A DNA stretch of 12,924 bases from contig QILH01000241.1 in the NCBI GenBank assembly GCA_003233255.1, positions 1-12,924 on the forward strand, in the 5' to 3' direction. Of this stretch, positions 1-6,586 are shown piece by piece. The position numbers were made by a program, and so were the translations under genes. The notes under the pieces are model-generated. The model was not told the origin of the DNA and did not search any database. It saw only the letters and a list, made by a program, of their open reading frames with translations. Numbering within the stretch: the first letter of the stretch is position 1; every line of letters begins with the position of its first letter. Origin of the DNA: Gammaproteobacteria bacterium (lineage in GTDB: Bacteria; Pseudomonadota; Gammaproteobacteria; UBA6429; Thiohalophilaceae).

Positions 1-159
1 GTATGGTTTAGATTTCCTTCTACCTTCTTACGTAAAACATTAGGTGAGATGGCTTCGCTGTTTGTCGATGGCCCGATTATTAAACCTGAGCGATTAGAAC
101 AGATAAAATTTAATTATCGTTTTCCTGATTTACGAGGCGCATTGATGGATCTGATTTAA
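1..159 (+). CDS. NAD-dependent epimerase-like protein, SDR39U1/TIGR01777 (YfcH) family, C-terminal fragment
   Basis: The window opens inside this gene: reading frame 1 is open from base 1 to a TAA at 157-159, giving the last 52 residues. The sequence runs from FPSTFLRKTLGEMASL to FNYRFPDLRGALMDLI. This matches the C-terminal DUF1731 tail of TIGR01777-type extended SDR proteins, where a LGEMA stretch and a final F-x-F/Y-R-F/Y-P-D-L-x-x-AL-x-DL pattern are typical. The NAD-binding Rossmann part lies outside the window, so cofactor motifs cannot be checked. Family members are atypical SDRs related to E. coli YfcH; their substrate is not settled. It lies 59 bp upstream of a DUF4166-like gene on the same strand, and the two domains are often found fused, so they are probably co-transcribed. 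Confidence 0.8.
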   Translation, partial: VWFRFPSTFLRKTLGEMASLFVDGPIIKPERLEQIKFNYRFPDLRGALMDLI

Positions 160-218
160 CTTTTATCCGTTTATGGAATATTTAAAATATACCGGTATAT
201 GTATTCTCGGAGAACAGC

Positions 219-824
219 ATGATTCAAACGAAATTACACACATTTGTCCAATGTATTCAAACTGAATTAGGTAGCAATGAATGGAAGAAGTTACATCCTG
301 ATATTATTCAGCGTTTCATACCTTCTACTCATTTTCAACAATTACGATACATCGGGGTTGTAAATTGGGTTTATTGTTCGCCCATCGGCAAATTAATTGC
401 CCTGTTTTTAAAGCCATTGCAAATATTATCCGAGCAAAATGCACGTAATGTCCAATTTGAGTTTATTATTAATCATCAAGTCAGAAAAATAAAAAAACAA
501 CGACGATACTTTCTGGGTTCAGATGAAATATTTACCTTCCGATCGAGCTTCGCACACCTACCCATATTGCATGAAGAATTTAAGGCTGGCATCGGGATGA
601 AATTAAAACTTTCTGTTGATAATGGAGATCTGGTATTTAACGATCAAGGATATTTCTGGCGTATTGGTAAGTGGCGAATATCTATCCCGCGTTGGTGCTC
701 CATTGGAAAATTCGAGTTACTACATCAGAATATTAATCACCATTATTTTCAGGTGATAATTCTTATATCTCACCCCGTATTTGGTGTGTTATTTTACCAA
801 CGCGGAATTTTCTTTAAAACTTGA
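219..824 (+). CDS. DUF4166-like domain protein
   Basis: This gene encodes 201 residues and starts at ATG 219, with a purine-rich CGGAGA about 7 nt upstream. DUF4166-like signs are an N-terminal LHPDIIQRF (about 25-33), a central FKAGIGMKLKLSVDNGDLVF followed by GYFWRIGKWRISIPRW (about 120-158), and a C-terminal HPVFGVLFYQRGIFF (about 184-198). There is no signal peptide and no obvious catalytic motif. A hydrophobic stretch near residues 50-68 is too short and interrupted to call a membrane helix. DUF4166 is a domain of unknown function often found as the C-terminal part of SDR39U1/TIGR01777 epimerase-like proteins. Here it is a separate gene directly after such an epimerase, supporting a shared role. 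It ends 18 bp before the convergent FAD-enzyme gene. Confidence 0.65.
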   Translation: MIQTKLHTFVQCIQTELGSNEWKKLHPDIIQRFIPSTHFQQLRYIGVVNWVYCSPIGKLIALFLKPLQILSEQNARNVQFEFIINHQVRKIKKQRRYFLGSDEIFTFRSSFAHLPILHEEFKAGIGMKLKLSVDNGDLVFNDQGYFWRIGKWRISIPRWCSIGKFELLHQNINHHYFQVIILISHPVFGVLFYQRGIFFKT

Positions 825-842
825 TGCGACATATAAGCTAAA

Positions 843-2198
843 TCAACCGTTAGTGATATTTTTTTCTGATTCGTCACTAACCTGTGTTTTATCAGAACTA
901 ACTTCATTAATAGCAGGTTCGCCCTTATGCAAACTATTTAAACGACGTGAATATGCATCCCGGTTTACGCGCCAGTTCGTTAAATATGCAAAATAATAAA
1001 CCACCTTAAACATGAATAACGGGAATTTTACTTTTGTATCGGTAAAAAGATCCCCCGCCAGTAAAGACAGAGCACCCTCCTCAATACGAAACCAGTTTCG
1101 AGGCCCCATAAACATGTTGCGCATTGCTGGTTGAGTAATTCGATATATAAACCAGGAAAAGGTCTTCAAACCATACCGAATAGCTCGATCATATTCTTTT
1201 AACAGTCTATTGGCACTCGCAGGATTTTCTAACAAGCCATCCACCACATCGGCTGCGCGCATCGCAGCATTCATCGCCAGTAATACCCCGCTGGAAAAAA
1301 CCGGATCAACAAAAGCAAAGGCATCGCCTACAATCAAATAACCTTTGCCATACATATGCTTAAGTTTGTACGAAAAATTACCCGTGGCCGTTACCGGTGA
1401 AATTAATTCGGCATTAGCCATTCTTTGCTGTGCGGCTGGACAGAGTTTAATTGTGTCCAGCAAAAACTGCTCCACCTCAATCTGACGAGAGTTTAAATAA
1501 TACGGCCAACAAACCGCCCCCACACTCATGCTGCCATCTTTAAACGGTATAAACCAAAACCATCCATGTTCAAACCAGTAGATACTGATGTTTCCTTCAT
1601 CCTTTCCAGCTCGCCGTTCTACGCCGGAGAAATGTCCAAACACCGCCGCACTGCTATGTTCTTTACTTCGTTGTTTGGTTTTAAATTTATTACCTAACAC
1701 CGTGCTACGTCCAGAGGCATCGATCAGATATCGAGCATGCCATGTCTGTATTTTGCCCTGCCCGTCACGCGTATGAACAAAACAACTCTCATCGTTCTGG
1801 AACTCAACATCAGTAACACATATATTTTCTAAACCCGTCACCCCTTTTTTCCTGGCATTTTCAAACAGCATTTTATCGAATTTATCCCGCTGAACTTCGT
1901 ACGCATAATGATGGGTTTTATTTAAGGCATTCTTGAAATAATAGGTAGTCGGCTTGTCGCGACTGGTGCAGTTAAATTCAACGCCATACTTAAGTATGCC
2001 CATCTCATGCACCTGTTCAAGTACACCTAATTTATCCAGGATAGGGAGATTCATTGGTAACAGCGATTCACCAATATGAAATTTGGGGTGGGCATCCTTT
2101 TCCAGTTGGGTCACCGACCAGCCCCGTTCAGCTAGAAGCGAGGACACCGTCGAACCCGCAGGCCCTCCACCAATAACCAGTACATCACACTTTTGCAT
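843..2198 (-). CDS. FAD-dependent halogenase-like oxidoreductase
   Basis: The protein has 451 residues, close to phenol/pyrrole-type flavin halogenases. An N-terminal Rossmann motif VLVIGGGPAGST (7-18) binds FAD. It is followed by KFHIGESLLP (39-48), the GES signature of this family. Lys70 in GILKYGVEF sits where the catalytic lysine of CmlS/PltA-type halogenases lies (my motif alignment). DASGR (160-164), the halogenase hallmark WFWFIP (213-218, pattern WxWxIP), and GDAFAFVDPVFSSG (291-304, second FAD contact) follow in order. These motifs are visible; chlorination or bromination activity is inferred, since some relatives with the same motifs are hydroxylases or have no known substrate. No carrier protein or polyketide gene is in the window to suggest a substrate. 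The start is ATG 2198 with a weak upstream purine stretch. The last codons contain an inverted repeat (849-856 with 874-881). Confidence 0.8.
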   Translation of the reverse strand: MQKCDVLVIGGGPAGSTVSSLLAERGWSVTQLEKDAHPKFHIGESLLPMNLPILDKLGVLEQVHEMGILKYGVEFNCTSRDKPTTYYFKNALNKTHHYAYEVQRDKFDKMLFENARKKGVTGLENICVTDVEFQNDESCFVHTRDGQGKIQTWHARYLIDASGRSTVLGNKFKTKQRSKEHSSAAVFGHFSGVERRAGKDEGNISIYWFEHGWFWFIPFKDGSMSVGAVCWPYYLNSRQIEVEQFLLDTIKLCPAAQQRMANAELISPVTATGNFSYKLKHMYGKGYLIVGDAFAFVDPVFSSGVLLAMNAAMRAADVVDGLLENPASANRLLKEYDRAIRYGLKTFSWFIYRITQPAMRNMFMGPRNWFRIEEGALSLLAGDLFTDTKVKFPLFMFKVVYYFAYLTNWRVNRDAYSRRLNSLHKGEPAINEVSSDKTQVSDESEKNITNG

Positions 2199-2518
2199 AG
2201 CTTTTTATTATCTCAAAATACCCAAATATCGACGTATCTTAACCTATATATATAGTATGTAAATTATTTTACTCATTTCCCATATTGAAGCCTTCCGCTC
2301 GAACAGAAATTCGGAGCATATTCCTGCACACAAATTGTTGACCATAAACAACTTAATGGCCGATTTCACTGGGAATCAACCTGAATAACCCCCCGATATC
2401 TTAAAATATAGATCGATCAGTAACTCTATTATTAATTTTACGGTTATAAGGCCTCAAGCTCATATATACTTCACCCGATAAATATGGGAACGATTATATT
2501 TAGGTATAAGGCAGCTGG
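2199..2518. other. Divergent intergenic region between the FAD enzyme and the diguanylate cyclase
   Basis: These 320 bp separate two divergently transcribed genes and should hold both promoters. I see no gene, repeat or RNA here. On the minus strand a TTTACA (complement of 2258-2263) lies 16 nt from a TAAGAT (complement of 2236-2241), a weak candidate promoter for the FAD enzyme. On the plus strand a good -10-like TATACT sits at 2465-2470, 48 nt before the cyclase start, but without a convincing -35 element. The region is very AT-rich, so chance matches are likely. Confidence 0.4.
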
Positions 2519-3874
2519 TTGGCTAAAATATATACACTTTTCCAAAATCTTCGCTTTGGTGTCAGGCAACGGGTCGCGCTCACCTTATTGGTTGGCCTGC
2601 TGATCAGTCTGACGATCAACTCCTGGTTCTCAATCCAGGAGTCAGCCCGCTATACCAACGAAGAAATCAATCGTAGTGGCCAGCTAATAAGTAAAATTAT
2701 ATCGCATTCGATCGCCAACTCCGTTGTCGGTTATGATTATCACGGTATACAACTGTTCATTGATGAAGCCACAAAAAGTGATGTCCAATATATAAAAGTA
2801 CTCAATGCCAAAGGCAATACCATGGCTGAAACGGAGTTGGCAAACAAAGACCTTACTGGCCTTCAATTTTTTAATGCCAGCATAAATATCGAAGACAACA
2901 CAGTCGGCCACCTGACCATAGGATTAAACACAGACGCTATCATTGCGACAATTGATGCGCAAAAAAAGTCACTCGTCATTAGAGAGGCTGCGGTCATTGT
3001 TTTCATTTTGCTTATCGAATTACTGGCATTATCTATTCTTATCATTAGACCCCTTTCGCTAATATCCGTCGCTCTATCTCAACAAACCAATAATCAAGGT
3101 GTTCTTCCCCGTGAGATCGAGCTGAATAGCCAGGATGAATTTGGTGACATTGCTCGGAAATTTAATGCCCTGCGAACCCAGCTCAATACAGCACATCAGG
3201 CATTACAGGGAAAAGTAAACGTTGCAGATAAAAAATTACGCATGGCTAACGAAAAGCTCTTGAGAAATTCCCAAAAATTAGAAGAAACAAACCGTGAACT
3301 GGTCAATCAAGCCGTTACCGATCCCCTCACAGGTTTGTTCAACCGCCGGAAATTCCAGTCATTGATAAAATCAAGTATCGAATCAGTCGAGCAGAGTAAT
3401 GAGAGCCTGTCGTTATTAGTCGCAGACGTCGACTACTTTAAAAAAATCAATGACAAGTACGGCCACGACGTTGGTGATAAAGTGCTTCAGGAGATTGCCA
3501 TTCGGCTAACCGAAGGCATTCGTAAGAGTGACATTATTTGTCGTATCGGCGGCGAAGAATTTGCAATTTTTTGCTACCAGGCGGGATCACAGGACGCCTA
3601 TAACATTGCCGAAAAGCTGCGCCTGCTAATAGAAACAACAGAGATCAAAATCAACGACAACACTCTAAAAATTACCATGAGTATCGGTATTGCTACCCCG
3701 GGCGTTGGCGCAGCTCTGCATTGCCCAGATTGTCTCTATCGTCAGGCCGATATTGCTCTATACTCAAGCAAAAGTACCGGTCGCAATCGTGTCACCCATT
3801 TTCATGAAGTTGATCTGGATGATATTGAAGACCTTGATGTTAAATTAAATATGGATGAACAACACCGTGCATAA
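2519..3874 (+). CDS. Membrane-bound diguanylate cyclase (periplasmic sensor, HAMP, GGDEF)
   Basis: The product (451 residues) should make c-di-GMP from two GTP in response to a periplasmic signal. Domain order: membrane helix about 18-36, periplasmic sensor region about 37-150, second membrane helix about 153-177, HAMP linker about 176-228, a helical, probably coiled-coil stretch 228-265, then the GGDEF domain. The catalytic domain has DPLTGLFNRRKF (268-279), DVDYFKKINDKYGHDVGD (303-320) and an intact active-site GGEEF (344-348). RKSD (335-338), five residues before GGEEF, is a complete RxxD inhibitory site, so product feedback is expected. No EAL domain is present. The start is TTG 2519, chosen because AAGG lies 7 nt upstream and a later start would remove the first membrane helix. 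Its last 20 nt overlap the PhnD-like gene, implying coupled translation. Confidence 0.9.
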   Translation: MAKIYTLFQNLRFGVRQRVALTLLVGLLISLTINSWFSIQESARYTNEEINRSGQLISKIISHSIANSVVGYDYHGIQLFIDEATKSDVQYIKVLNAKGNTMAETELANKDLTGLQFFNASINIEDNTVGHLTIGLNTDAIIATIDAQKKSLVIREAAVIVFILLIELLALSILIIRPLSLISVALSQQTNNQGVLPREIELNSQDEFGDIARKFNALRTQLNTAHQALQGKVNVADKKLRMANEKLLRNSQKLEETNRELVNQAVTDPLTGLFNRRKFQSLIKSSIESVEQSNESLSLLVADVDYFKKINDKYGHDVGDKVLQEIAIRLTEGIRKSDIICRIGGEEFAIFCYQAGSQDAYNIAEKLRLLIETTEIKINDNTLKITMSIGIATPGVGAALHCPDCLYRQADIALYSSKSTGRNRVTHFHEVDLDDIEDLDVKLNMDEQHRA

Positions 3875-4691
3875 ATTATTCGTCATATTTTTGCTTTGTA
3901 TATCTTTATTGATAAGTAAATCCTTACTCGCAGCAGAGGAGGAACTTTTCATGGGGTCGGTTGCTATGGATATCCCGGCGGTCATGTATAAACGATTGTA
4001 TCCTCTCACCGATTATCTGAGTAAGTCCATAGGACGGGATATATCATTGAAGTTGTCTCCAAATATGAAGGAAGCCATCAATCAGGTCGCCACAAATAAA
4101 GTCCATATTTCTTATTTAACCCCCGTCGCATACATTAAAGCCCATGAAAAAGGACGGGCGCGGCTTGTGGCCAAAACAGTTACCAGCGATCGAAGTTCGT
4201 TTCAGTTAATGATCGTGGTCAGACAGGATAGTCCAATAAAATCCGTTGCCGACCTGAACCAGAAAAGCTTTGCCTTTGGTGATCCGGCCGCGCTCTTACA
4301 ACGAGCCGTCGTGGTCGGCGCGGGCATCAAGCTCGATCAATTCGCGGAAGTAAAATATCTGGGGCATTATGACAATATAGCTCGTGGCGTCAAAAGCGGA
4401 GATTTTGATGCCGGAATACTAAAAGACACCCTGGTCAATAAATGGCAAGATAAGGGCTTACGTGTGCTATTTACCTCTCCGGCTTTGCCGCCTTATAACA
4501 TCGTTGTGAATGGCGAACTTCCTGACCCTCTTTATCAAAAGATAAAATCCGCCTTCCTGAGCCTGGATCCCACTAACCCCGCGCACCTTAAAATCATAAA
4601 GTCTCTAGACAAAAAATATACGGGATTTACCGAGACAACGGACAAAGAATATGACGTGGTAAGAGATCTCGTAGCACCATTCCTGAGATAA
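3855..4691 (+). CDS. PhnD-like periplasmic substrate-binding protein
   Basis: The 278-residue protein begins with a Sec signal peptide (hydrophobic core about 8-25, likely cleavage near Ala26/Ala27 before EEELFMGS). The mature part resembles PhnD/phosphonate-type type-2 periplasmic binding proteins: YPLTDYLSKSIGRDI (49-63), a HISYLTPVAYIKA stretch (84-96), SFAFGDPAALLQRAVV (138-153), and GDFDAGILKD (182-191). Relatives bind phosphate, phosphite, phosphonates or other small anions, and many PhnD-like proteins serve sensors rather than transporters. No ABC permease or ATPase gene is nearby. Instead the gene overlaps the preceding diguanylate cyclase by 20 nt and has no good ribosome binding site of its own. 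I infer that it presents a ligand to the cyclase sensor region. The ligand cannot be read from sequence. Confidence 0.8.
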   Translation: MNNTVHKLFVIFLLCISLLISKSLLAAEEELFMGSVAMDIPAVMYKRLYPLTDYLSKSIGRDISLKLSPNMKEAINQVATNKVHISYLTPVAYIKAHEKGRARLVAKTVTSDRSSFQLMIVVRQDSPIKSVADLNQKSFAFGDPAALLQRAVVVGAGIKLDQFAEVKYLGHYDNIARGVKSGDFDAGILKDTLVNKWQDKGLRVLFTSPALPPYNIVVNGELPDPLYQKIKSAFLSLDPTNPAHLKIIKSLDKKYTGFTETTDKEYDVVRDLVAPFLR

Positions 4692-4879
4692 CCATCCCAC
4701 CTCAGCGGCTCAATGCCACTCATACCGGTGTAAGATTTATCCTACCGGTTAAAAAGCCTTATCTTACAGACAAAAGCCTAAAGTCCGTCTAAAATTCCTG
4801 TAATAAAAATACGGCCAGGTTGGCATTAAAATTGCTTTTATCAAGACAAAATGTACTCAATGCTGGAAGGATAATAAAA
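4692..4879. repeat. Inverted repeats between the PhnD-like and FHA genes
   Basis: This 188-bp gap holds two interleaved dyads. ACCGGT occurs at 4724-4729 and 4744-4749. TGTAAGAT at 4729-4736 pairs with ATCTTACA at 4761-4768. Neither is followed by a clear T-run, so a terminator is possible but not convincing; an operator for the FHA gene is the alternative. The ribosome binding site GGAAGG of the FHA gene is at 4865-4870. Confidence 0.4.
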
Positions 4880-5170
4880 ATGACCTTATGTAATACCAAT
4901 GACAACAAAAACGTTTTTAAAACCGTCAAACTTCAGGCGGGTGCCATGTCAATCGGGCGTGCCGCCGATAACGACCTGCATTTGCCAGATACCACCGTGA
5001 GTTCATACCATGCTCAAATATTTACTTACCTTGATGCCTCTTACATAGAAGACCTCGGCAGCACTAACTGTACGTTCTTGAATGGTAAACGAATTCAGAA
5101 ACATACCCTGCATGCGGGTGATGTCATCAAACTGGGTAAACACGAATTTGAGATAAGTATCAACCAGTAA
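4880..5170 (+). CDS. Stand-alone FHA-domain protein
   Basis: This is a single forkhead-associated domain of 96 residues, the size of one FHA fold with nothing attached. FHA domains bind phosphothreonine peptides. Visible core motifs are SIGRAADNDLHLPD (24-37), VSSYHAQI (40-47, giving the SxxH motif as Ser41 and His44), YIEDLGSTN (55-63), FLNGKRI (66-72, conserved Asn68-Gly69) and HAGDVIKLGKHEF (78-90). The usual NGT after the Ser-Thr-Asn is NCT here, a small departure from consensus. I chose ATG 4880 because GGAAGG lies 9 nt upstream; a TTG at 4820 would add 20 residues that do not look like FHA sequence. No Ser/Thr kinase, phosphatase or type VI secretion gene is visible in the window, so its partner is unknown. 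Confidence 0.85.
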   Translation: MTLCNTNDNKNVFKTVKLQAGAMSIGRAADNDLHLPDTTVSSYHAQIFTYLDASYIEDLGSTNCTFLNGKRIQKHTLHAGDVIKLGKHEFEISINQ

Positions 5171-5171
5171 T

Positions 5172-5244
5172 CTAAATAGCGGTTCCTGATACCCGATCAC
5201 GTAAGGGAACGTCCAGGTGGACTGACATTAGAATTTCTATTTAG
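5172..5244. repeat. Short repeat with inverted ends, copy A
   Basis: This 73-bp unit begins with CTAAATAG and ends with the exact reverse complement CTATTTAG. Its internal core (5195-5222, starting GATCACGTAAGGGAAC and ending GTGGAC) matches the core of copy B (5430-5457) at 23 of 28 bases, and each core begins 23 bp into its unit. It starts one base after the FHA stop codon. A small non-autonomous mobile element or a structured intergenic repeat would fit. Confidence 0.6.
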
Positions 5245-5257
5245 GTGCGACTACTTT

Positions 5258-5404
5258 ACAAGATCCCTCGCTTCGTTTCACGTGCTTTGAACCACAGCCG
5301 CGTTTCATACAATATCCCCTACGCTCCGCTCTGGCCAGGATGACAGATGAATAATTCAGGACGACAATACCCATTGTCATTCTGAGTGCGTTCTTTGCAC
5401 AAAG
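5258..5404. repeat. Degenerate palindromic intergenic repeat between copies A and B
   Basis: The segment between the two short repeats has the look of a common bacterial interspersed repeat: CAAGATCCCTCGCTTCG near its left end, CCAGGATGACA near 5336-5345, and TGTCATTCTGAGTGCG at 5376-5391 as a partial reverse complement. GACAAT (5363-5368) pairs with ATTGTC (5373-5378) across four bases. No reading frame of note is present. Identification rests on resemblance to known GTCATTC...GATCCCTCGC-type repeats. Confidence 0.35.
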
Positions 5405-5406
5405 AT

Positions 5407-5480
5407 CTAAATAATTTTTTCAAAGACCAGATCACTTAAGGAAACTTCAAAGTGGACGGGTATTTGGATCGCCTATTTAG
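5407..5480. repeat. Short repeat with inverted ends, copy B
   Basis: This 74-bp unit opens with CTAAATA and closes with CTATTTAG, giving seven paired end bases. Its core matches copy A at 23 of 28 positions in the same orientation. The rest of the gene-free stretch (5481-5659) shows no clear gene or structure; a TTGACA at 5616-5621 lacks a matching -10 element. Confidence 0.6.
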
Positions 5481-5659
5481 ACTGGATTATCTGATGCTAC
5501 AGCTCTGGGAGATTAGATTAATCAAGTGGGATTCTCGCCAAAATCAAACCATACACCGGACACAATGTAACCTATGATACATATGCCAAATCTTTTTTTA
5601 GATATACTCTGGCAGATTGACAAAACAACGACGACAAATAGCGTTGCCAAGGGGATGCA

Positions 5660-5953
5660 GTGAGTACACTCATTATAATTTCTATTATTTCTGCTCTGAC
5701 CATGCTCTATGCGCTCTGGTCGGTCATTTCACTAAGAAAAAATGTCCCAGGCGGTTTAATCGGAAATAAGCTTAATGGGCTCATGGCTCTAGTCGTATTA
5801 TTTTCCATTAGTTATATAATGGTTCCTTTTCTGGGGCAGTTATCCCAGGAAACACTCACTATCACCATGAATATTATTCTCCTCTTTGGCGCCGTGTATG
5901 TGGTAGCCACAATTTCACTTATTAAGCGTATTATCCAGACATTAACGGATTAA
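5660..5953 (+). CDS. Small three-helix membrane protein, unknown function
   Basis: The product has 97 residues and consists almost wholly of three predicted membrane helices: about 3-24, 38-58 and 68-88. A short loop SLRKNVPGGLIGNK lies between the first two, and a basic KR lies near the C-terminus. No conserved catalytic motif is visible and I do not recognise the family. The start is GTG 5660, with AAGGGG (5649-5654) about 5 nt upstream; no in-frame ATG fits better, because the first Met after the start is inside helix 1. The next gene begins 16 nt after the stop, so the two are very likely one operon. By the positive-inside rule the loop with Arg-Lys near residue 26 would be cytoplasmic. 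Confidence 0.65.
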   Translation: MSTLIIISIISALTMLYALWSVISLRKNVPGGLIGNKLNGLMALVVLFSISYIMVPFLGQLSQETLTITMNIILLFGAVYVVATISLIKRIIQTLTD

Positions 5954-5969
5954 ACTCTTAGGCACCTAC

Positions 5970-6482
5970 ATGAACCCATCCATCGTTTTTTCTAAAACAA
6001 GTCGCGGTCAAGATGTAATAACTAAACGTGCCCGCGGACTTGATCATAGCTTGCGCCTGGCCCTAATTTTGGTCGATGGTCATTCATCGGTTAATCAACT
6101 TAAATTGAAAGCGATGACGATGAGCAACCTGGAAAAGAATCTTGAAGTGTTAGCACTGAATGGATTGATTCAGGCTAAAAACGATTCGTGGCAGACAATA
6201 AAGGATAATTCGCATACGTCACAAATACCATCCTCAACTCCTGATATATCAAAAATAAAGGCTCGCCTGATTGACGCCGCCATATTGGTGCTGGGTGATG
6301 AAGCCGATAGAGTCATTAACCTGTTACGCGAAACCTTAGATTCGCCACAGGCCCTGCGCGAAACGGTCAGTCGGTGTAAAAAAATAATACAACTAACTGT
6401 CGATGAACATCGTGCAACCGAATTAAACGAACTTTGTCAAAATATTTTACTAAAAATTGACCTCTCAAAACAACAATTGTAA
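5970..6482 (+). CDS. Soluble winged-helix-like protein, unknown function
   Basis: The product has 170 residues and no signal peptide or membrane helix. The N-terminal half (about 5-70) has the pattern FSKTSRGQDVITKRARGLDH, then LRLALILVDGHSSVNQL and LEKNLEVLALNGLIQ. This alternation resembles a winged-helix fold, and I have the impression of similar unnamed proteobacterial proteins with a 'LILVDG' core. A Ser/Thr/Pro-rich linker (about 78-93) separates it from an all-helical C-terminal half (95-165) containing LGDEADRVINLLRETL. No enzyme motif is present. The start is ATG 5970 with a weak TTAGG 7 nt upstream; coupling to the membrane-protein gene 16 nt before it is likely. Function is unknown; DNA binding or protein docking are both open. 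Confidence 0.6.
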   Translation: MNPSIVFSKTSRGQDVITKRARGLDHSLRLALILVDGHSSVNQLKLKAMTMSNLEKNLEVLALNGLIQAKNDSWQTIKDNSHTSQIPSSTPDISKIKARLIDAAILVLGDEADRVINLLRETLDSPQALRETVSRCKKIIQLTVDEHRATELNELCQNILLKIDLSKQQL

Positions 6483-6528
6483 ACAACGCCATAATGATAC
6501 CGGCTACAAGAATTCTCAAACCCTGAAT

Positions 6529-6554
6529 TAAAAAAGCCAGGCGAATGCCTGGCT
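6529..6554. terminator. Hairpin terminator between convergent genes
   Basis: AGCCAGGC (6535-6542) and GCCTGGCT (6547-6554) form a perfect 8-bp stem with a GAAT loop. On the minus strand the stem is followed at once by a run of T (complement of 6529-6534), a textbook intrinsic terminator for the copper-protein operon ending at 6587. On the plus strand it is followed by a weaker AAATAATTTT, so it may also stop transcription from the gene ending at 6482. Confidence 0.85.
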
Positions 6555-6586
6555 AAATAATTTTATGGTTTAAATTTTGTATATTA

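Noticed and set aside
849..881. Inverted repeat GTTAGTGA/TCACTAAC as a bidirectional terminator
   Set aside because: The 17-base loop contains the T-run and the stem lies inside coding sequence, so it is not a standard terminator; noted only with the gene.
781..996. 71-residue plus-strand frame overlapping two genes
   Set aside because: It overlaps the DUF4166-like gene end and runs antisense into the FAD-enzyme gene; no ribosome site or recognisable domain.
2684..3045. Antisense frames inside the diguanylate cyclase gene
   Set aside because: Shadows of a strong GGDEF gene, without ribosome sites or domains.
5171..5659. CRISPR-like array from the repeated units
   Set aside because: Only two imperfect, long copies with an irregular spacer between them; no cas genes.
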